Source of the DNA: an uncultured Armatimonadota bacterium
GTDB lineage: Bacteria > Armatimonadota > Fimbriimonadia > Fimbriimonadales > Fimbriimonadaceae
NCBI GenBank assembly: GCA_903904815.1
Contig: CAIVDU010000004.1
Location: 40,179 to 104,178 of the forward strand
Length of the DNA: 64,000 nt
Direction: 5' to 3'
Both the position numbers and the translations under genes were made by a program. Every line of letters starts with the position of its first letter. Within the stretch, counting starts at the first letter, position 1. The notes below the pieces were generated by a model. That model worked only from the letters and a program-made list of their open reading frames with translations. It was not told the origin of the DNA and ran no database searches. This document shows, in pieces, positions 17,674 to 26,134 of the stretch.

Positions 17674-17739
17674 TTTTAATTTCCTGAATCTGGTGACTGG
17701 TACGGTCGGGGGAGGCGAACTCCAAAATGAGGGATTGAC

Positions 17740-18261
17740 TTACGCTTCGTTGGCTTTGTCTGCGACGGCGCCGATCGTTCGGATCGGGTCGGCGTAGAGC
17801 GCTTCGACCGTGCCCACCAAAGTGGTGAGCGGGGCGGAGATTGCGCCAATTACCTGAGCGAGAAGGACTTCGCGTGGAGGAAGCTCGCTAAGAGCCTCAA
17901 CTTCTTTCGCGCTGAAGCCGCGTCCGCCGAAGATGCCGCCTTTGACGACGAGCTTCTTCGAGGTTTTTGCGTAGTCGAGGAGGGCCTTAGCCACTGCCGA
18001 CTCGTTTTCTCGGACGAATGCGTAAGCGGTTGTGCCGTTATGGTGCTCATCGGCCAGAGCGCTCACATGGTCGCCAGCGGCGATGCGGAAGAGGGTGTTT
18101 TTAAGGACATGGAGTTCCGCGCCCTTCTTTCGAAGATCGCGTCGGAGACCCTGGAGATCCTTCACCTTCAGACCGCGGTAATCCGCGAAGACCACGCCGC
18201 TCGACTGGGAGTACCACTCCTTGGCTTGCTCGATTGTACGTGCTTTATCTGCTGTTGGCAT
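17740..18261 (-). CDS. rplJ: 50S ribosomal protein L10
   Basis: 173 residues from ATG at 18261 (MPTADKARTIEQAKEW). Typical L10 features: SGVVFADYRGLKVKDLQGLR, the lysine-rich AELHVLKNTLFRIA, and the C-terminal helical tail that anchors L7/L12 dimers. An upstream in-frame ATG at 18330 would read through the leader hairpin and is rejected. It is the first gene of a two-gene stalk operon preceded by a structured leader (18262-18350). The usual rplK-rplA genes are not upstream; a MutL-like gene is. Confidence 0.97.
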   Translation of the reverse strand: MPTADKARTIEQAKEWYSQSSGVVFADYRGLKVKDLQGLRRDLRKKGAELHVLKNTLFRIAAGDHVSALADEHHNGTTAYAFVRENESAVAKALLDYAKTSKKLVVKGGIFGGRGFSAKEVEALSELPPREVLLAQVIGAISAPLTTLVGTVEALYADPIRTIGAVADKANEA

Positions 18262-18350
18262 AGTTGCCTGCCTAGCTCGGAAAACAGAGAGGGACTTCGC
18301 CGACCAAAGCGGCGAAGTCCCTTCGTGCACAGCCAGTGGCGCGCATTCTA
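18262..18350 (-). promoter_or_regulatory. rplJ leader with 11-bp hairpin (L10 leader-like) and -10 box
   Basis: Reverse-strand TAGAAT (18350-18345) would start a leader of about 77 nt. It contains a perfect 11-bp stem GGGACTTCGCC / GGCGAAGTCCC (18311-18321 with 18291-18301, 9-nt loop) ending 30 nt before rplJ. L10 represses its own operon by binding a leader structure in many bacteria; the hairpin fits that role in position, but I cannot confirm the kink-turn consensus. Confidence 0.5.
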
Positions 18351-18464
18351 AAACCTATGAGTCGAACGAATCCGACCTTTCGCCCCCTCGGCTGGCCGAC
18401 CAATGGTCGATTATGGCGAGATGCCACCTGCTGTCTTCAGAGTATTAACCGCTATTGTGGCACA

Positions 18465-18495
18465 TCCGATGCGGAAAAATCTTGCCCGCATCGGA
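18465..18495 (-). terminator. hairpin after the MutL-like gene
   Basis: A perfect 10-bp inverted repeat (TCCGATGCGG / CCGCATCGGA) just behind the stop of the MutL-like gene at 18507. The loop holds the T run (gatttt) instead of the 3' flank, so it is not a textbook terminator, but it probably marks the mRNA end and separates the gene from rplJ. Confidence 0.5.
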
Positions 18496-18506
18496 CGGGC
18501 CTCGGC

Positions 18507-20408
18507 CTACTTCGGAAGGGGTAGTCCAAGCGCTTCGATATAGCTGCGAAGTTTAGGAATTCGGTTGGGAGTTGAAAGATCCAAGCTGAACGGTCTTCCC
18601 CGTGTGTCGACGATCAAGCCGACGGTGCCTTCGATGAGGTTCGTGGTTTGGTCGCGTTGGCCACGGCTGGTGTCGAACCGCCGCACGGTGACCGGTTTGC
18701 CCTTTCCGGCTCCGACGTCGAAGTTCTTGTCCGGGGTTACGGTGATCGTGTCTCCGGATGCAATCGCATAGGGGATCACTCGAACCTGGCCGAACGGAAC
18801 GCTGATATCGATTCCCGAGCCTTGGATCGAGACGCACGGGTCCCCTTCCTTGCCTTGACCAACCGGCGCCACGCACGTTCCGATCTTCACGATACAGTCG
18901 CGCTCGAACACCTCTTTGGCCGCCTCGTACAGATGCTCCGAGAGCACTCCGAGGTGGGGCATCATAAAGATCGAGTCGACCGTCAGCATCGTGATGCCTT
19001 CCGGTTGGTAGGCGTCCATCATCATAAGGGCTGATTGAGCTCGTCGCGGCGCGTGACTGAGCACGCCTCCGGAGCCGATGACCATATCGAGCTTCATCAT
19101 ATTGACCAGCGTTTGGCCGGAGGCCTGCTGGTCGAAAATCTGGCCGACATCTCGTTGCTGAGCGCTGCCGGTAAGTCCTCTTGCCAACGACTTGTGGTGT
19201 TCGAACGCGAGTCGGAGGGCTTCTCGGGAGACCGCGTGCTCGATCAGAAGGTCCTCATAGGTTTGAGGGATCGTGGTCGGGCGGATCATCTTGTTTCGAA
19301 GTCGGTTGCGGACTTCGGCAGGATCGATCTCGAAAGGCAGCCAGCGGGCGATGTTCTCGACCCCGGCTTCCTTCAGAACATTACAAATCGAATAGCTCAT
19401 GCCGAGGTTGGCCGAAACGGTTCGGTTGTAGATGCGCTCCGAGGTAGCGACTTGGAAAACGGAGAACACGTCGGTGGTCGCGCCGCCGATGTCCACGCCC
19501 AAGACATTGATGCCTTCATTCTCGGCGTACTCTTTAAGCAGCTTGCCGACCGCATTTGGGGTCGCCATGACCTCTTCGCTGGTCCAGTCGAGCAGCTTCG
19601 AGTAACCGGGCGCCTGCTGCATCACGTGCTCGAGGAACATCTCGTGGATCTCTTCGCGCGCCGGTCCGAGGTTCTCACGGTCCAGAGTTGGGCGAAGGTT
19701 GTCGACGATCTGGAGGGCGATCTGGTCGCCAAGCACCTGGGAGACTTCAGACCGGGCCTCCACGTTGCCGGCGAAAATGATCGGAAGCTTCATGTCCCCG
19801 AAACGTGGTTTCGGATCAGCTCGACGTACGACTTCAGCCATCTCGATCAGGTGAGACTTTGTCCCGCCGTCGGTGCCTCCCGACATGAGAATGATGTCAG
19901 GACGCAGCTGTCGCAGTCGCTCCACCTTTTGATAGTCCTTGCGTCCGTCATCGACCGCCAGGGTGTCCATCAGGATCGCGCCCGCGCCGAGAGCTGCGCG
20001 TTCGGCCGATTCCGCGCTCATGGATCGAACCACGCCGGCGACCATCATCTGCAGTCCACCGCCTGCGCTTGAGGTGCTCACGTAGAGGTCGGCTCCGTCC
20101 AGGGAGGTCGCTCCTTCGTCGAGGATGACCCCATTTTTTTGGTGTCGCCAAACCTGTCCGTCCTTGAGGAGGTTTCGACGACCTTTCTCGAACCCTTCGG
20201 GGACGACTGTCTCGGTGATCTCTTCCAGTTCGGTAATGGAGTTCGTGACACCCAACGTCACGTCCTCAAACGGCTTCTCAACTGTGGTGGGAGCTTCGCC
20301 TCGAGCAACCAGACGATATTCGCCGGCCTCGCTCTTTTCAATGAGGATTGCCTTAGTAGTGGTTGAGCCACAGTCGGTAGCGACGATCCGCCGGACTTCT
20401 TTGGACAT
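18507..20408 (-). CDS. MutL/GlmL-family ASKHA ATPase (glutamate mutase accessory type)
   Basis: 633 residues from ATG at 20408. The N-terminal phosphate-binding loop is IVATDCGSTTTKAILIE; later come STSSAGGGLQMMVAGVV, ILMSGGTDGGTKSH, VLGVDIGGATTDVFSV and GSGGVLSHAPRR, which are ASKHA ATPase motifs of the MutL (methylaspartate mutase-associated) family. In clostridia such genes lie between the two subunits of adenosylcobalamin-dependent glutamate or related mutases and are thought to act on cofactor state. No mutase gene lies nearby here. A strong promoter (20419-20447) and the absence of an upstream ribosome site support the start; the frame extends upstream to 20573 without homology. Confidence 0.8.
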   Translation of the reverse strand: MSKEVRRIVATDCGSTTTKAILIEKSEAGEYRLVARGEAPTTVEKPFEDVTLGVTNSITELEEITETVVPEGFEKGRRNLLKDGQVWRHQKNGVILDEGATSLDGADLYVSTSSAGGGLQMMVAGVVRSMSAESAERAALGAGAILMDTLAVDDGRKDYQKVERLRQLRPDIILMSGGTDGGTKSHLIEMAEVVRRADPKPRFGDMKLPIIFAGNVEARSEVSQVLGDQIALQIVDNLRPTLDRENLGPAREEIHEMFLEHVMQQAPGYSKLLDWTSEEVMATPNAVGKLLKEYAENEGINVLGVDIGGATTDVFSVFQVATSERIYNRTVSANLGMSYSICNVLKEAGVENIARWLPFEIDPAEVRNRLRNKMIRPTTIPQTYEDLLIEHAVSREALRLAFEHHKSLARGLTGSAQQRDVGQIFDQQASGQTLVNMMKLDMVIGSGGVLSHAPRRAQSALMMMDAYQPEGITMLTVDSIFMMPHLGVLSEHLYEAAKEVFERDCIVKIGTCVAPVGQGKEGDPCVSIQGSGIDISVPFGQVRVIPYAIASGDTITVTPDKNFDVGAGKGKPVTVRRFDTSRGQRDQTTNLIEGTVGLIVDTRGRPFSLDLSTPNRIPKLRSYIEALGLPLPK

Positions 20409-20418
20409 GTTCCGCTCG

Positions 20419-20447
20419 ATTATAGAGTCGTGGCGACCCGAACGCAA
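20419..20447 (-). promoter_or_regulatory. promoter of the MutL-like gene
   Basis: TTGCGT (20447-20442), 17 nt, TATAAT (20424-20419) on the reverse strand, 10 nt before the ATG at 20408. The expected 5' leader is about 3 nt. Confidence 0.65.
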
Positions 20448-20953
20448 CCGCCAAGGCGGTTTTCGGGTTCGGATTCGCTTGTTTTGTTCATTTGGACTCA
20501 CGAAAACCGAACCGCCAAGCGAGCGAAGAGAGGGAAGTGTTGAGGACGAGCTTGTGCCGGTGATTTTTCGCACCCTGGCTCAGCCGCGTTTATGTGTTCG
20601 AGTGGAGTTGTCGGTGACAGAGCGTCGATCGTCGGTCTTTGCGGTCGGGTGAAGCCCCTTGGTCGGACTATCTGAGAGCGGCGAGCCGGGCAACCGCTGA
20701 TCGACATGCGCTCCCCGAGTACGTGGAGGGGGACCCAGCAGATCAGGTTTTGCGAGACGCTGGCTGCCTACGTGATTGGTTGGATTTGCTTAATTCTTGA
20801 GACTCGGCAGGACTTGTTCCTTGCTAGGTTTTAAAGGATCAGGACCCACTTAATTGCACTAGGCTGAGATATTGCTTCGAGGTCGCATGATCTGAGCGTG
20901 ATCCCTTCACGGGGACCTCCGACAATGATTTGAGTAGGGCTCCAGAGTAGAAC
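20448..20953. other. intergenic stretch between divergent genes
   Basis: About 500 bp without a convincing gene. It holds a small palindrome (AACCGCC-aa-GGCGGTT, about 20448-20463) with a related inverted copy near 20500, and a 53-codon TTG frame at 20639-20800 whose acidic product ends RDAGCLRDWLDLLNS; no ribosome site or homologue supports it. It may include the promoter of the GAF gene. Confidence 0.4.
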
Positions 20954-21487
20954 ATGAATGTTGCGCAACGACCTCCGGATGAGTGGATGAGACTGGTTGC
21001 GTTGCAAGATCTGGACATTCTCGACACCCCAAGTGAGGAGCCGTTTGACACTTTGGTGGAACTTGCGAGTCACTTGATGGACGCCCCCATCGCGATCGTG
21101 GGATTCCTTGATGCTAACCGTCACTGGTTCAAAGCCACCAAGGGATGCGAGGTTCGTGAGTTCCCACGTGACCTCTCGTTTTGCAATACGGCGATTCTGG
21201 AATATCGGCCCATGGTAATCGAGGACGCCACGAGGGACGTTCGATTCTGCGACGCTCCTCAGGTAACGGGTCACCCTCAAATACGATTTTATGCAGGGGC
21301 CCAGATCCGAACGTTTGACGATCATTGCGTAGGCACCCTCTGTGTGATGGACACCACTCCGCACCGCCCGACCATTCAGCAGATTGGCCACCTTGAGTTG
21401 CTTGCGAGACTGGGTACTCAACTGGTTGAGTACCGTAGGGTTGGAGTGCGAAATTCAGACCGCTGGGATTCCCGTCGCGGCGCCTAG
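20954..21487 (+). CDS. stand-alone GAF-domain sensor protein
   Basis: 177 residues, almost entirely one GAF domain of the kind found ahead of histidine kinases and diguanylate cyclases: RLVALQDLDILDTPSEEPFD, ASHLMDAPIAIVGFLD, RHWFKATKGCEVREFPRD, SFCNTAI, then GHPQIRFYAGAQI and GTLCVMD. There is no output domain, so it may sense a small ligand or redox state and act through a partner. ATG at 20954 begins just before the conserved start of the domain. It stands alone. Confidence 0.85.
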   Translation: MNVAQRPPDEWMRLVALQDLDILDTPSEEPFDTLVELASHLMDAPIAIVGFLDANRHWFKATKGCEVREFPRDLSFCNTAILEYRPMVIEDATRDVRFCDAPQVTGHPQIRFYAGAQIRTFDDHCVGTLCVMDTTPHRPTIQQIGHLELLARLGTQLVEYRRVGVRNSDRWDSRRGA

Positions 21488-21608
21488 TCTTTGAAACTAA
21501 CAAAATTTTGATTTGGTAATAGGTTTCATCAGGTTCAAATCACTGCCGGGCAAGCTGATCGCAACTCGTATATACTTGCACCGTCTTTTACGTCATAGGA
21601 GGTGTAAA

Positions 21609-22412
21609 TTGAACATCATTGAGGATGTACGAGTTAGTCATCAATCACTCTCTCGAGCTCTGGGCGCGGTAATAATTGGCGTTGCCACTGTCTCAATAAC
21701 GGTCGCGAGTCCGTACACGGAGACCTACGAGGTCGCTCCAGCCGGTGGATTTGCCGCGCTGCTGTCGAGCCCATACGGAGTCCATTACGATTTCTATGCT
21801 GGACGAGCTGTAACTCGCATGGCTGGACTTCCGATTACGGTCATTGGTTCGGGGGATGAAGGCTTCTACTTCGGAAGTAACTCGTTTTTGGGGCACTACG
21901 CCGACGACAACTCAACCAGCTATCTGTTGAATGGGTACGGAACAGGTGAGACGTCCTACGGATCCGATCCCCACTCGGTTTTGGGCATCGACTTCACGAA
22001 CGGACCGACTCACGTCTATTCGGCCGACTTTTCATGTGCCCTCGGTTCAAATGCGCCAACGGAAGGAGTGTCGATCGTGGGTCTTCTCGGCGGAGTCGTT
22101 CAGTGGACTCAATCTTCGGGAGTGACCTATGGGACAACCGCCACCGTTTCTGGTGGTGCTGGATTAGTCGACCGAATCGAAATCATTCGGGATCAGAACA
22201 CGACTGCCCTTTTCCATCAATTCCCTCTTGCTTGGTACGTCATGGACAATCTGAGTTTCGATGCTTCCGGATCGAACGACGGATACACATGGCACCCAGA
22301 GTCCTCATATACATACCGCGGTCAGAATTCCACTCCGGAACCCTCTGGATGGGTCGCGATGGGTTGCGGACTACTCAGCCTGGGGTTACTTCGGCGCCGC
22401 CGACGGAGCTAG
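21609..22412 (+). CDS. PEP-CTERM sorting-signal exported protein
   Basis: 267 residues. The TTG at 21609 is chosen because a strong ribosome site (aggaggtg, 21597-21604) precedes it and because a signal peptide (LGAVIIGVATVSITVAS) then lies near the N terminus; the longer frame from 21513 lacks both. The body is beta-rich and Gly/Ser/Thr/Tyr-rich. The C terminus is a PEP-CTERM tripartite signal: STPEPSGWVAMGCG, a hydrophobic segment, and the RRRRRS tail. Such proteins are processed by an exosortase and sent to the cell surface or matrix; no exosortase is in this window. TATACT lies near 21572. Confidence 0.85.
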   Translation: MNIIEDVRVSHQSLSRALGAVIIGVATVSITVASPYTETYEVAPAGGFAALLSSPYGVHYDFYAGRAVTRMAGLPITVIGSGDEGFYFGSNSFLGHYADDNSTSYLLNGYGTGETSYGSDPHSVLGIDFTNGPTHVYSADFSCALGSNAPTEGVSIVGLLGGVVQWTQSSGVTYGTTATVSGGAGLVDRIEIIRDQNTTALFHQFPLAWYVMDNLSFDASGSNDGYTWHPESSYTYRGQNSTPEPSGWVAMGCGLLSLGLLRRRRRS

Positions 22413-22709
22413 CCGAAAAGTCGCCCTCGGCTCCATTTCGCATGCCGGGGGCACCGTTTGTCTCAAGATCGTTGGGGGCACTAACGAATTAGTATGTTTG
22501 TTTCTTGGTTCGTGGAAATACGTTTCTGAACTAGATCGTTCGGGCAATGAATGGCTTGCCGCTTTTCTGATGTTTGTCGAAGCTGTTGGCGTGCTCTCTC
22601 GCCAACTTATCAGTTGAAGTACGAACCGGTGTCGGACAGTAAGACAAAGGATCCCGCAAAATCAGGTTCAGTTTCTGCGGATTAGTCAGAAAACCCGAAA
22701 ACTAGACGA

Positions 22710-22810
22710 TCAAATAAAAACGATGGCCTCGCCGCTATTCGCGATGAGGCCACGTCACAAGGCGGTAGGCAGTACCGCTTTAGGGATGACTTCCCTACAC
22801 CTCTATCTTA
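22710..22810 (-). ncRNA. candidate structured small RNA with terminal hairpin terminator
   Basis: Three consecutive perfect hairpins: TAGGGA/TCCCTA (22781-22797), GCGGTA/TACCGC with a GGCAG loop (22762-22778), and TGGCCTC/GAGGCCA (22724-22752) with three inner GC pairs. On the reverse strand the last one is followed by ATCGTTTTTATTTG, a good terminator tail (22723-22710). A weak -10-like TAAGAT (22810-22805) precedes them. No reading frame covers it, and it does not lie before a gene, so a stand-alone RNA is more likely than a riboswitch. I do not recognise the family. Confidence 0.4.
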
Positions 22811-23020
22811 TCATTTGACTCAGCCGTTTGAGGCAGATTCGACGAAAAAGGGAAGGAATAACGATTAACCATCGGTAACCATGTCGATCCTTTGAGCGGC
22901 CGTCCCTACCTATACCGTCGAACCTCGGCCAGATCGTACGATCTTGCAGCGGTGGCGATTCCGGGAATCGGGCGGATCGACGCCGCGACGAAGACTCCTC
23001 CGCCAAGTCACTGACTGTAG

Positions 23021-23251
23021 CGCCAAGAACCAGCGCCCGTTTGCTCCGGTCTGCGGTTTAGGGATATCGCGGAGTTGGCAGTTGAATTGTCGGTAGATCA
23101 CGCGGGTGACGGGCCAGTTTTCAACGTGCCATGCAACACTTATCGCCTAATCTGTGGCGTCCACTATCTGCGCGGAATTTTGTACATCAAGTTCATCGGA
23201 ACGCATGCTGAATATGACCGGATGAATCCTGCGATCATAAAGTTAGAATGA
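23021..23251 (+). pseudogene. HigB-family mRNA interferase toxin, N-terminally lost
   Basis: The open frame, bounded by a TAG at 23018 and TGA at 23249, ends with VFNVPCNTYRLICGVHY and GILYIKFIGTHAEYDRMNP. This is the C-terminal half of HigB (RelE-fold) toxins, whose consensus includes VFNI..N.YRLV..I.Y and Y.RFIGTHAEYD. The N-terminal half (WYHxxxxAdW-type part) cannot be found in any frame upstream, and no intact HigA antitoxin follows, only a short frame at 23249. Hence a remnant of a toxin-antitoxin pair rather than a working one. Confidence 0.6.
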
Positions 23252-24312
23252 CTCGCACAACATTTCGTCGTCATGACTCAGAGCTACGGCCTGCCCGTTT
23301 TACTTCGGTCGGTTGACTCCCTAAAGACATCCTAGCATGTACATACTGTCTCTCAGGCTGGAATTGGCGGTCAGTGATCTTCGAAAGGAGTGGTCCCCGT
23401 CTGTTTGTTAACGTAGGGCGTCGCTCCCGTTGCGAGGCCTAATGTGGCTTCGCTCGTGCCAACGGCTTTTTCTGAGCCGGAACGATCGTGGCTTTAATTT
23501 AGCCTTTGCATGACCAGGGAGAGAGTTGGCGAATTGCTAATATGCATGTTCCTAGGTGCCCTTGGAGTTTACGCCGAATATATGAGGAACTAGGTGGTGT
23601 GGTCATTAACCTAGTGGCTTAATAAACCTCGCAACTACGAGAACTAGTTTGATTCCCCAATTATCGCCACGCCGAATCAGCGAAGAACGCCGACGTGTAT
23701 CTAGCCGCCTCCGTGGATTGATACGATTAGTGTTTCTTTGGCTTACCGAGACGTCGATGCCAACGACGATGCGCAGTAAACAATGAAGTGAAGTGGACTT
23801 GGATCGACGGCGCGATCCATCGGGGGCCGAGTTGGACACGTTATGCGCTCCAGGCTCTCCGAGGCGCAGATCGTGGAGAAGTTGCGGTAGCTCCAGGCTT
23901 TCGCTTACGGTACCGCAATCTATTGAACTTGGCTGGATTCACTTTGCGAAGCGCCAAGAACGGGTAAGGGGCGGGTATGCGAGGATTTCCTGTTAACGCC
24001 AAGTCAATCCGAAAAATATCGAACGTGAGCTAATAGCTAACGGAAAGGACGGGCCGGCCACTTTGGAAAGTCGCGGCCGTGATTGCGGTTCTCGCCGTCC
24101 GCTGTAACTGAGTACGGCCGAATAGAGTAAATCATGTTTGGGCGGGTTTGCGCAGGGCGCGTGGCGTGGATTGGTGCGCATTTGACTTAAGCGTGAGCCA
24201 GTGCGCAAAAAGGTGCCAGCATACGCTCGTTTGTGGTGCAGCCTCATATCTTCGTTGGAAGATACAGCCAGTAAAAGCCGATAGTCCCATTCAACTCTCT
24301 AGCTGGTTCGAA

Positions 24313-25524
24313 ATGGGATTAACTGGGCTGAGTATGTTAGAAGCAATTTGCTTCCAGCCTTCGGGCATGATCGGAAATAGTCATCAACAGATTGATCTTG
24401 GTGCGTTAGCCGAGTGTCTCGTGTTTTATGGGCAGGTGACCATTGTTTTGAATCCTGGATCGTTTGGGGAGCTAGTCCGATTATGTGGCGCTGAGATGTT
24501 TTCAGAACTCATAAACGAGGGATTCTTGAACGTGGAATTCATGAACGGAGGATACGGGGTTCGAACTGAGAATGCAGGAACTAAAGCTGAAGTTCATTTT
24601 CCGGTAAGTTACGCACTTCCATCCCTTGATTTGAACCAGGTTGCGAAAAAGGCATTCGCTGAAGTTACAGGCAAATCCGGTAAGGGGCATCGAATGGCCG
24701 AGAGAATAGTTCCGAAGATCAAGCGCCACAGATTGAACTCCAACGTCATGCAGATTGCCCAACAAGACTTCGAAGATGTCGATTTTCTGCAGCAGTCAGC
24801 GCGTGAGATTGTAGGCTATTTCCTTCCTGACTTACCTGAAGCTAAATCATTCTTTATCCAACTTCATCGAGTGGGTGATTCATACTCCGTCGAGACGGAC
24901 TTAGATTTTCTGAGTGTCAATCGGCTGCTGGCAAAACGCATTTCGCCCGAACTGTTCAACTTGGCGCCTGCTCAGATTCTCTCAAGAATTGTGAATTGCC
25001 GCGCAGGGCTCGAGATTAGTGCAATGGCGCAAGCAGAATTGGCCACCAACGAGCTAGAAAGTGCGCTGGTCGGACACAGACTTCGAAGTGTATTGAACCG
25101 GAGAAATAAAAGCTTAGAGCAGATGGAGCTATTTCAGCGTGTCACATTAAGAAATGGCAAAGCCATCAGAGAAGCGTTGAACGATCAACCGGATCGATTT
25201 CCAGAATTGCTCGATGTCCTAAGAAGGGGGCGAAGGTTTCGGGAGTTTGTTGTCGGGCTTGAAGGGCCAAACGAGGAATTGCTCGCGGCATACACCGAAG
25301 CCATTTCAAAAGACACATGGATTGGATCAGTCCCCGCGAAAACGTTTAGGTGGGCCATCGCGACCGGGCTGTCGGTTGCGCTGACTGGAACGATTGGCCT
25401 GGGGGTGGGCGTTGCATACGGGTTTGCCGATGAGCTCATCTTAGACAGGTTGATTGGTGGATGGAGACCCAATCAATTTGTGAATGGTTCCCTAAAACGA
25501 TTTATTGAAGTCAATGGTCGCTAG
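24313..25524 (+). CDS. hypothetical protein, about 403 residues, accessory-type
   Basis: I do not recognise the family by name. The N-terminal part (IDLGALAECLVFYGQVTIVL, ELVRLCGAEMFSELINEGFL) resembles uncharacterised accessory proteins that begin with a 'region marker' of alternating helices and strands. The middle is charged and helical (RAGLEISAMAQAELATNELE). The last 80 residues contain a hydrophobic Gly-rich stretch (IATGLSVALTGTIGLGVGVAYGF), maybe one or two membrane passes. ATG at 24313 or 24334 is the likely start; the frame is open from 24148. Base composition is clearly poorer in GC than the flanking housekeeping genes, a sign of transfer. It is isolated between decayed sequences. 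Confidence 0.6.
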   Translation: MGLTGLSMLEAICFQPSGMIGNSHQQIDLGALAECLVFYGQVTIVLNPGSFGELVRLCGAEMFSELINEGFLNVEFMNGGYGVRTENAGTKAEVHFPVSYALPSLDLNQVAKKAFAEVTGKSGKGHRMAERIVPKIKRHRLNSNVMQIAQQDFEDVDFLQQSAREIVGYFLPDLPEAKSFFIQLHRVGDSYSVETDLDFLSVNRLLAKRISPELFNLAPAQILSRIVNCRAGLEISAMAQAELATNELESALVGHRLRSVLNRRNKSLEQMELFQRVTLRNGKAIREALNDQPDRFPELLDVLRRGRRFREFVVGLEGPNEELLAAYTEAISKDTWIGSVPAKTFRWAIATGLSVALTGTIGLGVGVAYGFADELILDRLIGGWRPNQFVNGSLKRFIEVNGR

Positions 25525-25784
25525 GAGTTCAACTGTGATGAACGTCCTCCAGACAGAGAACACTATTGTCTGGCAACCCGCACGTCGTCCAAGGCCGTGA
25601 CAAATGGAACTCGCGAGAGAAAATAATTAGGTAATCCGCCTGCGGCGCGACCACCCTACTCTGGTCGAAAACCTTATTGGCTAAAACTAGACTTTTAACG
25701 CAAAGGCTGATTGAGTTCATGGAGGTGCGTGGAGATGCCATGAACTAGATGAGCTCGACCCAGCTGCAACAGCTGGTTTTGTCT

Positions 25785-26045
25785 TAAAAGCATCCAAGAC
25801 CGACAAAAACGCTTAGTTGACTCGGATTCTGACCTCAACCCAAATCTTAAGTTCGATGATTCAAATGAGTTATGCCCCGATGTCGAGTCTGGAAGCCAAA
25901 TTCGGGCGTGTCCTCAGCGGCACCAAACCTCGAACAGCGACCCTGGGACGCGACCGTTGTCTGGGCGGAAGCCGTTGACGGCGCAATTCCCCGTTTGGCA
26001 GCCATCGCGTAAAGGCATCTTTAGGCTCACGACACCTCACACCAT
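25785..26045 (-). pseudogene. 3' remnant of a serine hydrolase gene plus flank (repeat copy A)
   Basis: Reverse-strand frame fragments read GVVSL, KDAF, MAAKRGN and, after a one-base deletion, VNGFRPDNGRVPGSLFEVWC followed by TGA (25916-25914). The intact serine hydrolase at 37688-39037 ends GVVSLQ..NDAF..MTFERSNG, ITGFRLDNGRVRRLLFESWR. The match continues past the stop: AAAAGCATCCAAGACCG occurs at about 25787 and 37558, at nearly the same distance from the stop. So this is a decayed duplicate of the 3' end of that gene with its downstream region, frameshifted and truncated. Confidence 0.7.
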
Positions 26046-26068
26046 ACAAAGCCACAGGGAAGCGATTC

Positions 26069-26100
26069 GAAGTCTCTGTCCGAGAGCGGACAGAGACTTC
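26069..26100 (-). terminator. strong hairpin after the thioredoxin operon
   Basis: A perfect 14-bp inverted repeat (GAAGTCTCTGTCCG, loop AGAG, CGGACAGAGACTTC) 35 nt after the stop of the 26135 gene. No T run follows on either strand, so it may protect the mRNA 3' end or pause transcription. Confidence 0.6.
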
Positions 26101-26134
26101 AATTCAAGAGACCCCAGGATGGGGCGTTGGCGGT

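Larger units (their letters stand above)
22413..24312. other. 1.9-kb gene-poor decayed stretch
   Basis: No intact gene is supported. It contains the three-hairpin RNA candidate with a terminator (22710-22810), a HigB toxin remnant (23021-23251) and otherwise stop-rich sequence with short frames. It reads as a graveyard of accessory DNA next to the unknown gene at 24.3 kb. Confidence 0.6.
25525..26134. other. intergenic stretch with serine-hydrolase remnant and hairpin
   Basis: No intact gene. From about 25785 to 26045 it matches the 3' end and downstream flank of the serine hydrolase at 37.7 kb; at 26069-26100 there is a 14-bp-stem hairpin. I see nothing in 25525-25784. Confidence 0.5.

Noticed and set aside
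19035..20072. Forward 345-codon open frame
   Set aside because: Shadow of the MutL-like gene, which has ASKHA motifs and a strong promoter.
20831..21421. Reverse 196-codon frame opposite the GAF gene
   Set aside because: The forward frame has the complete GAF pattern; the reverse product has none.
22710..22810. Known riboswitch (cyclic di-GMP, preQ1, fluoride, glutamine types considered)
   Set aside because: None of the conserved core sequences of those families is present and no gene follows on the reverse strand.
22803..23006. Reverse frame of 67 codons before the RNA candidate
   Set aside because: Arg/Ser-rich composition without start signal or homologue; sequence around it is decayed.
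23252..23330. HigA antitoxin partner behind the HigB remnant
   Set aside because: Only frames of about 20 codons exist, without a helix-turn-helix.
23843..23890. Short frame MRSRLSEAQIVEKLR ending in TAG, like the start of an IS3-type OrfA
   Set aside because: Only 15 residues match, no continuation in any frame and no terminal inverted repeats, so chance cannot be excluded.
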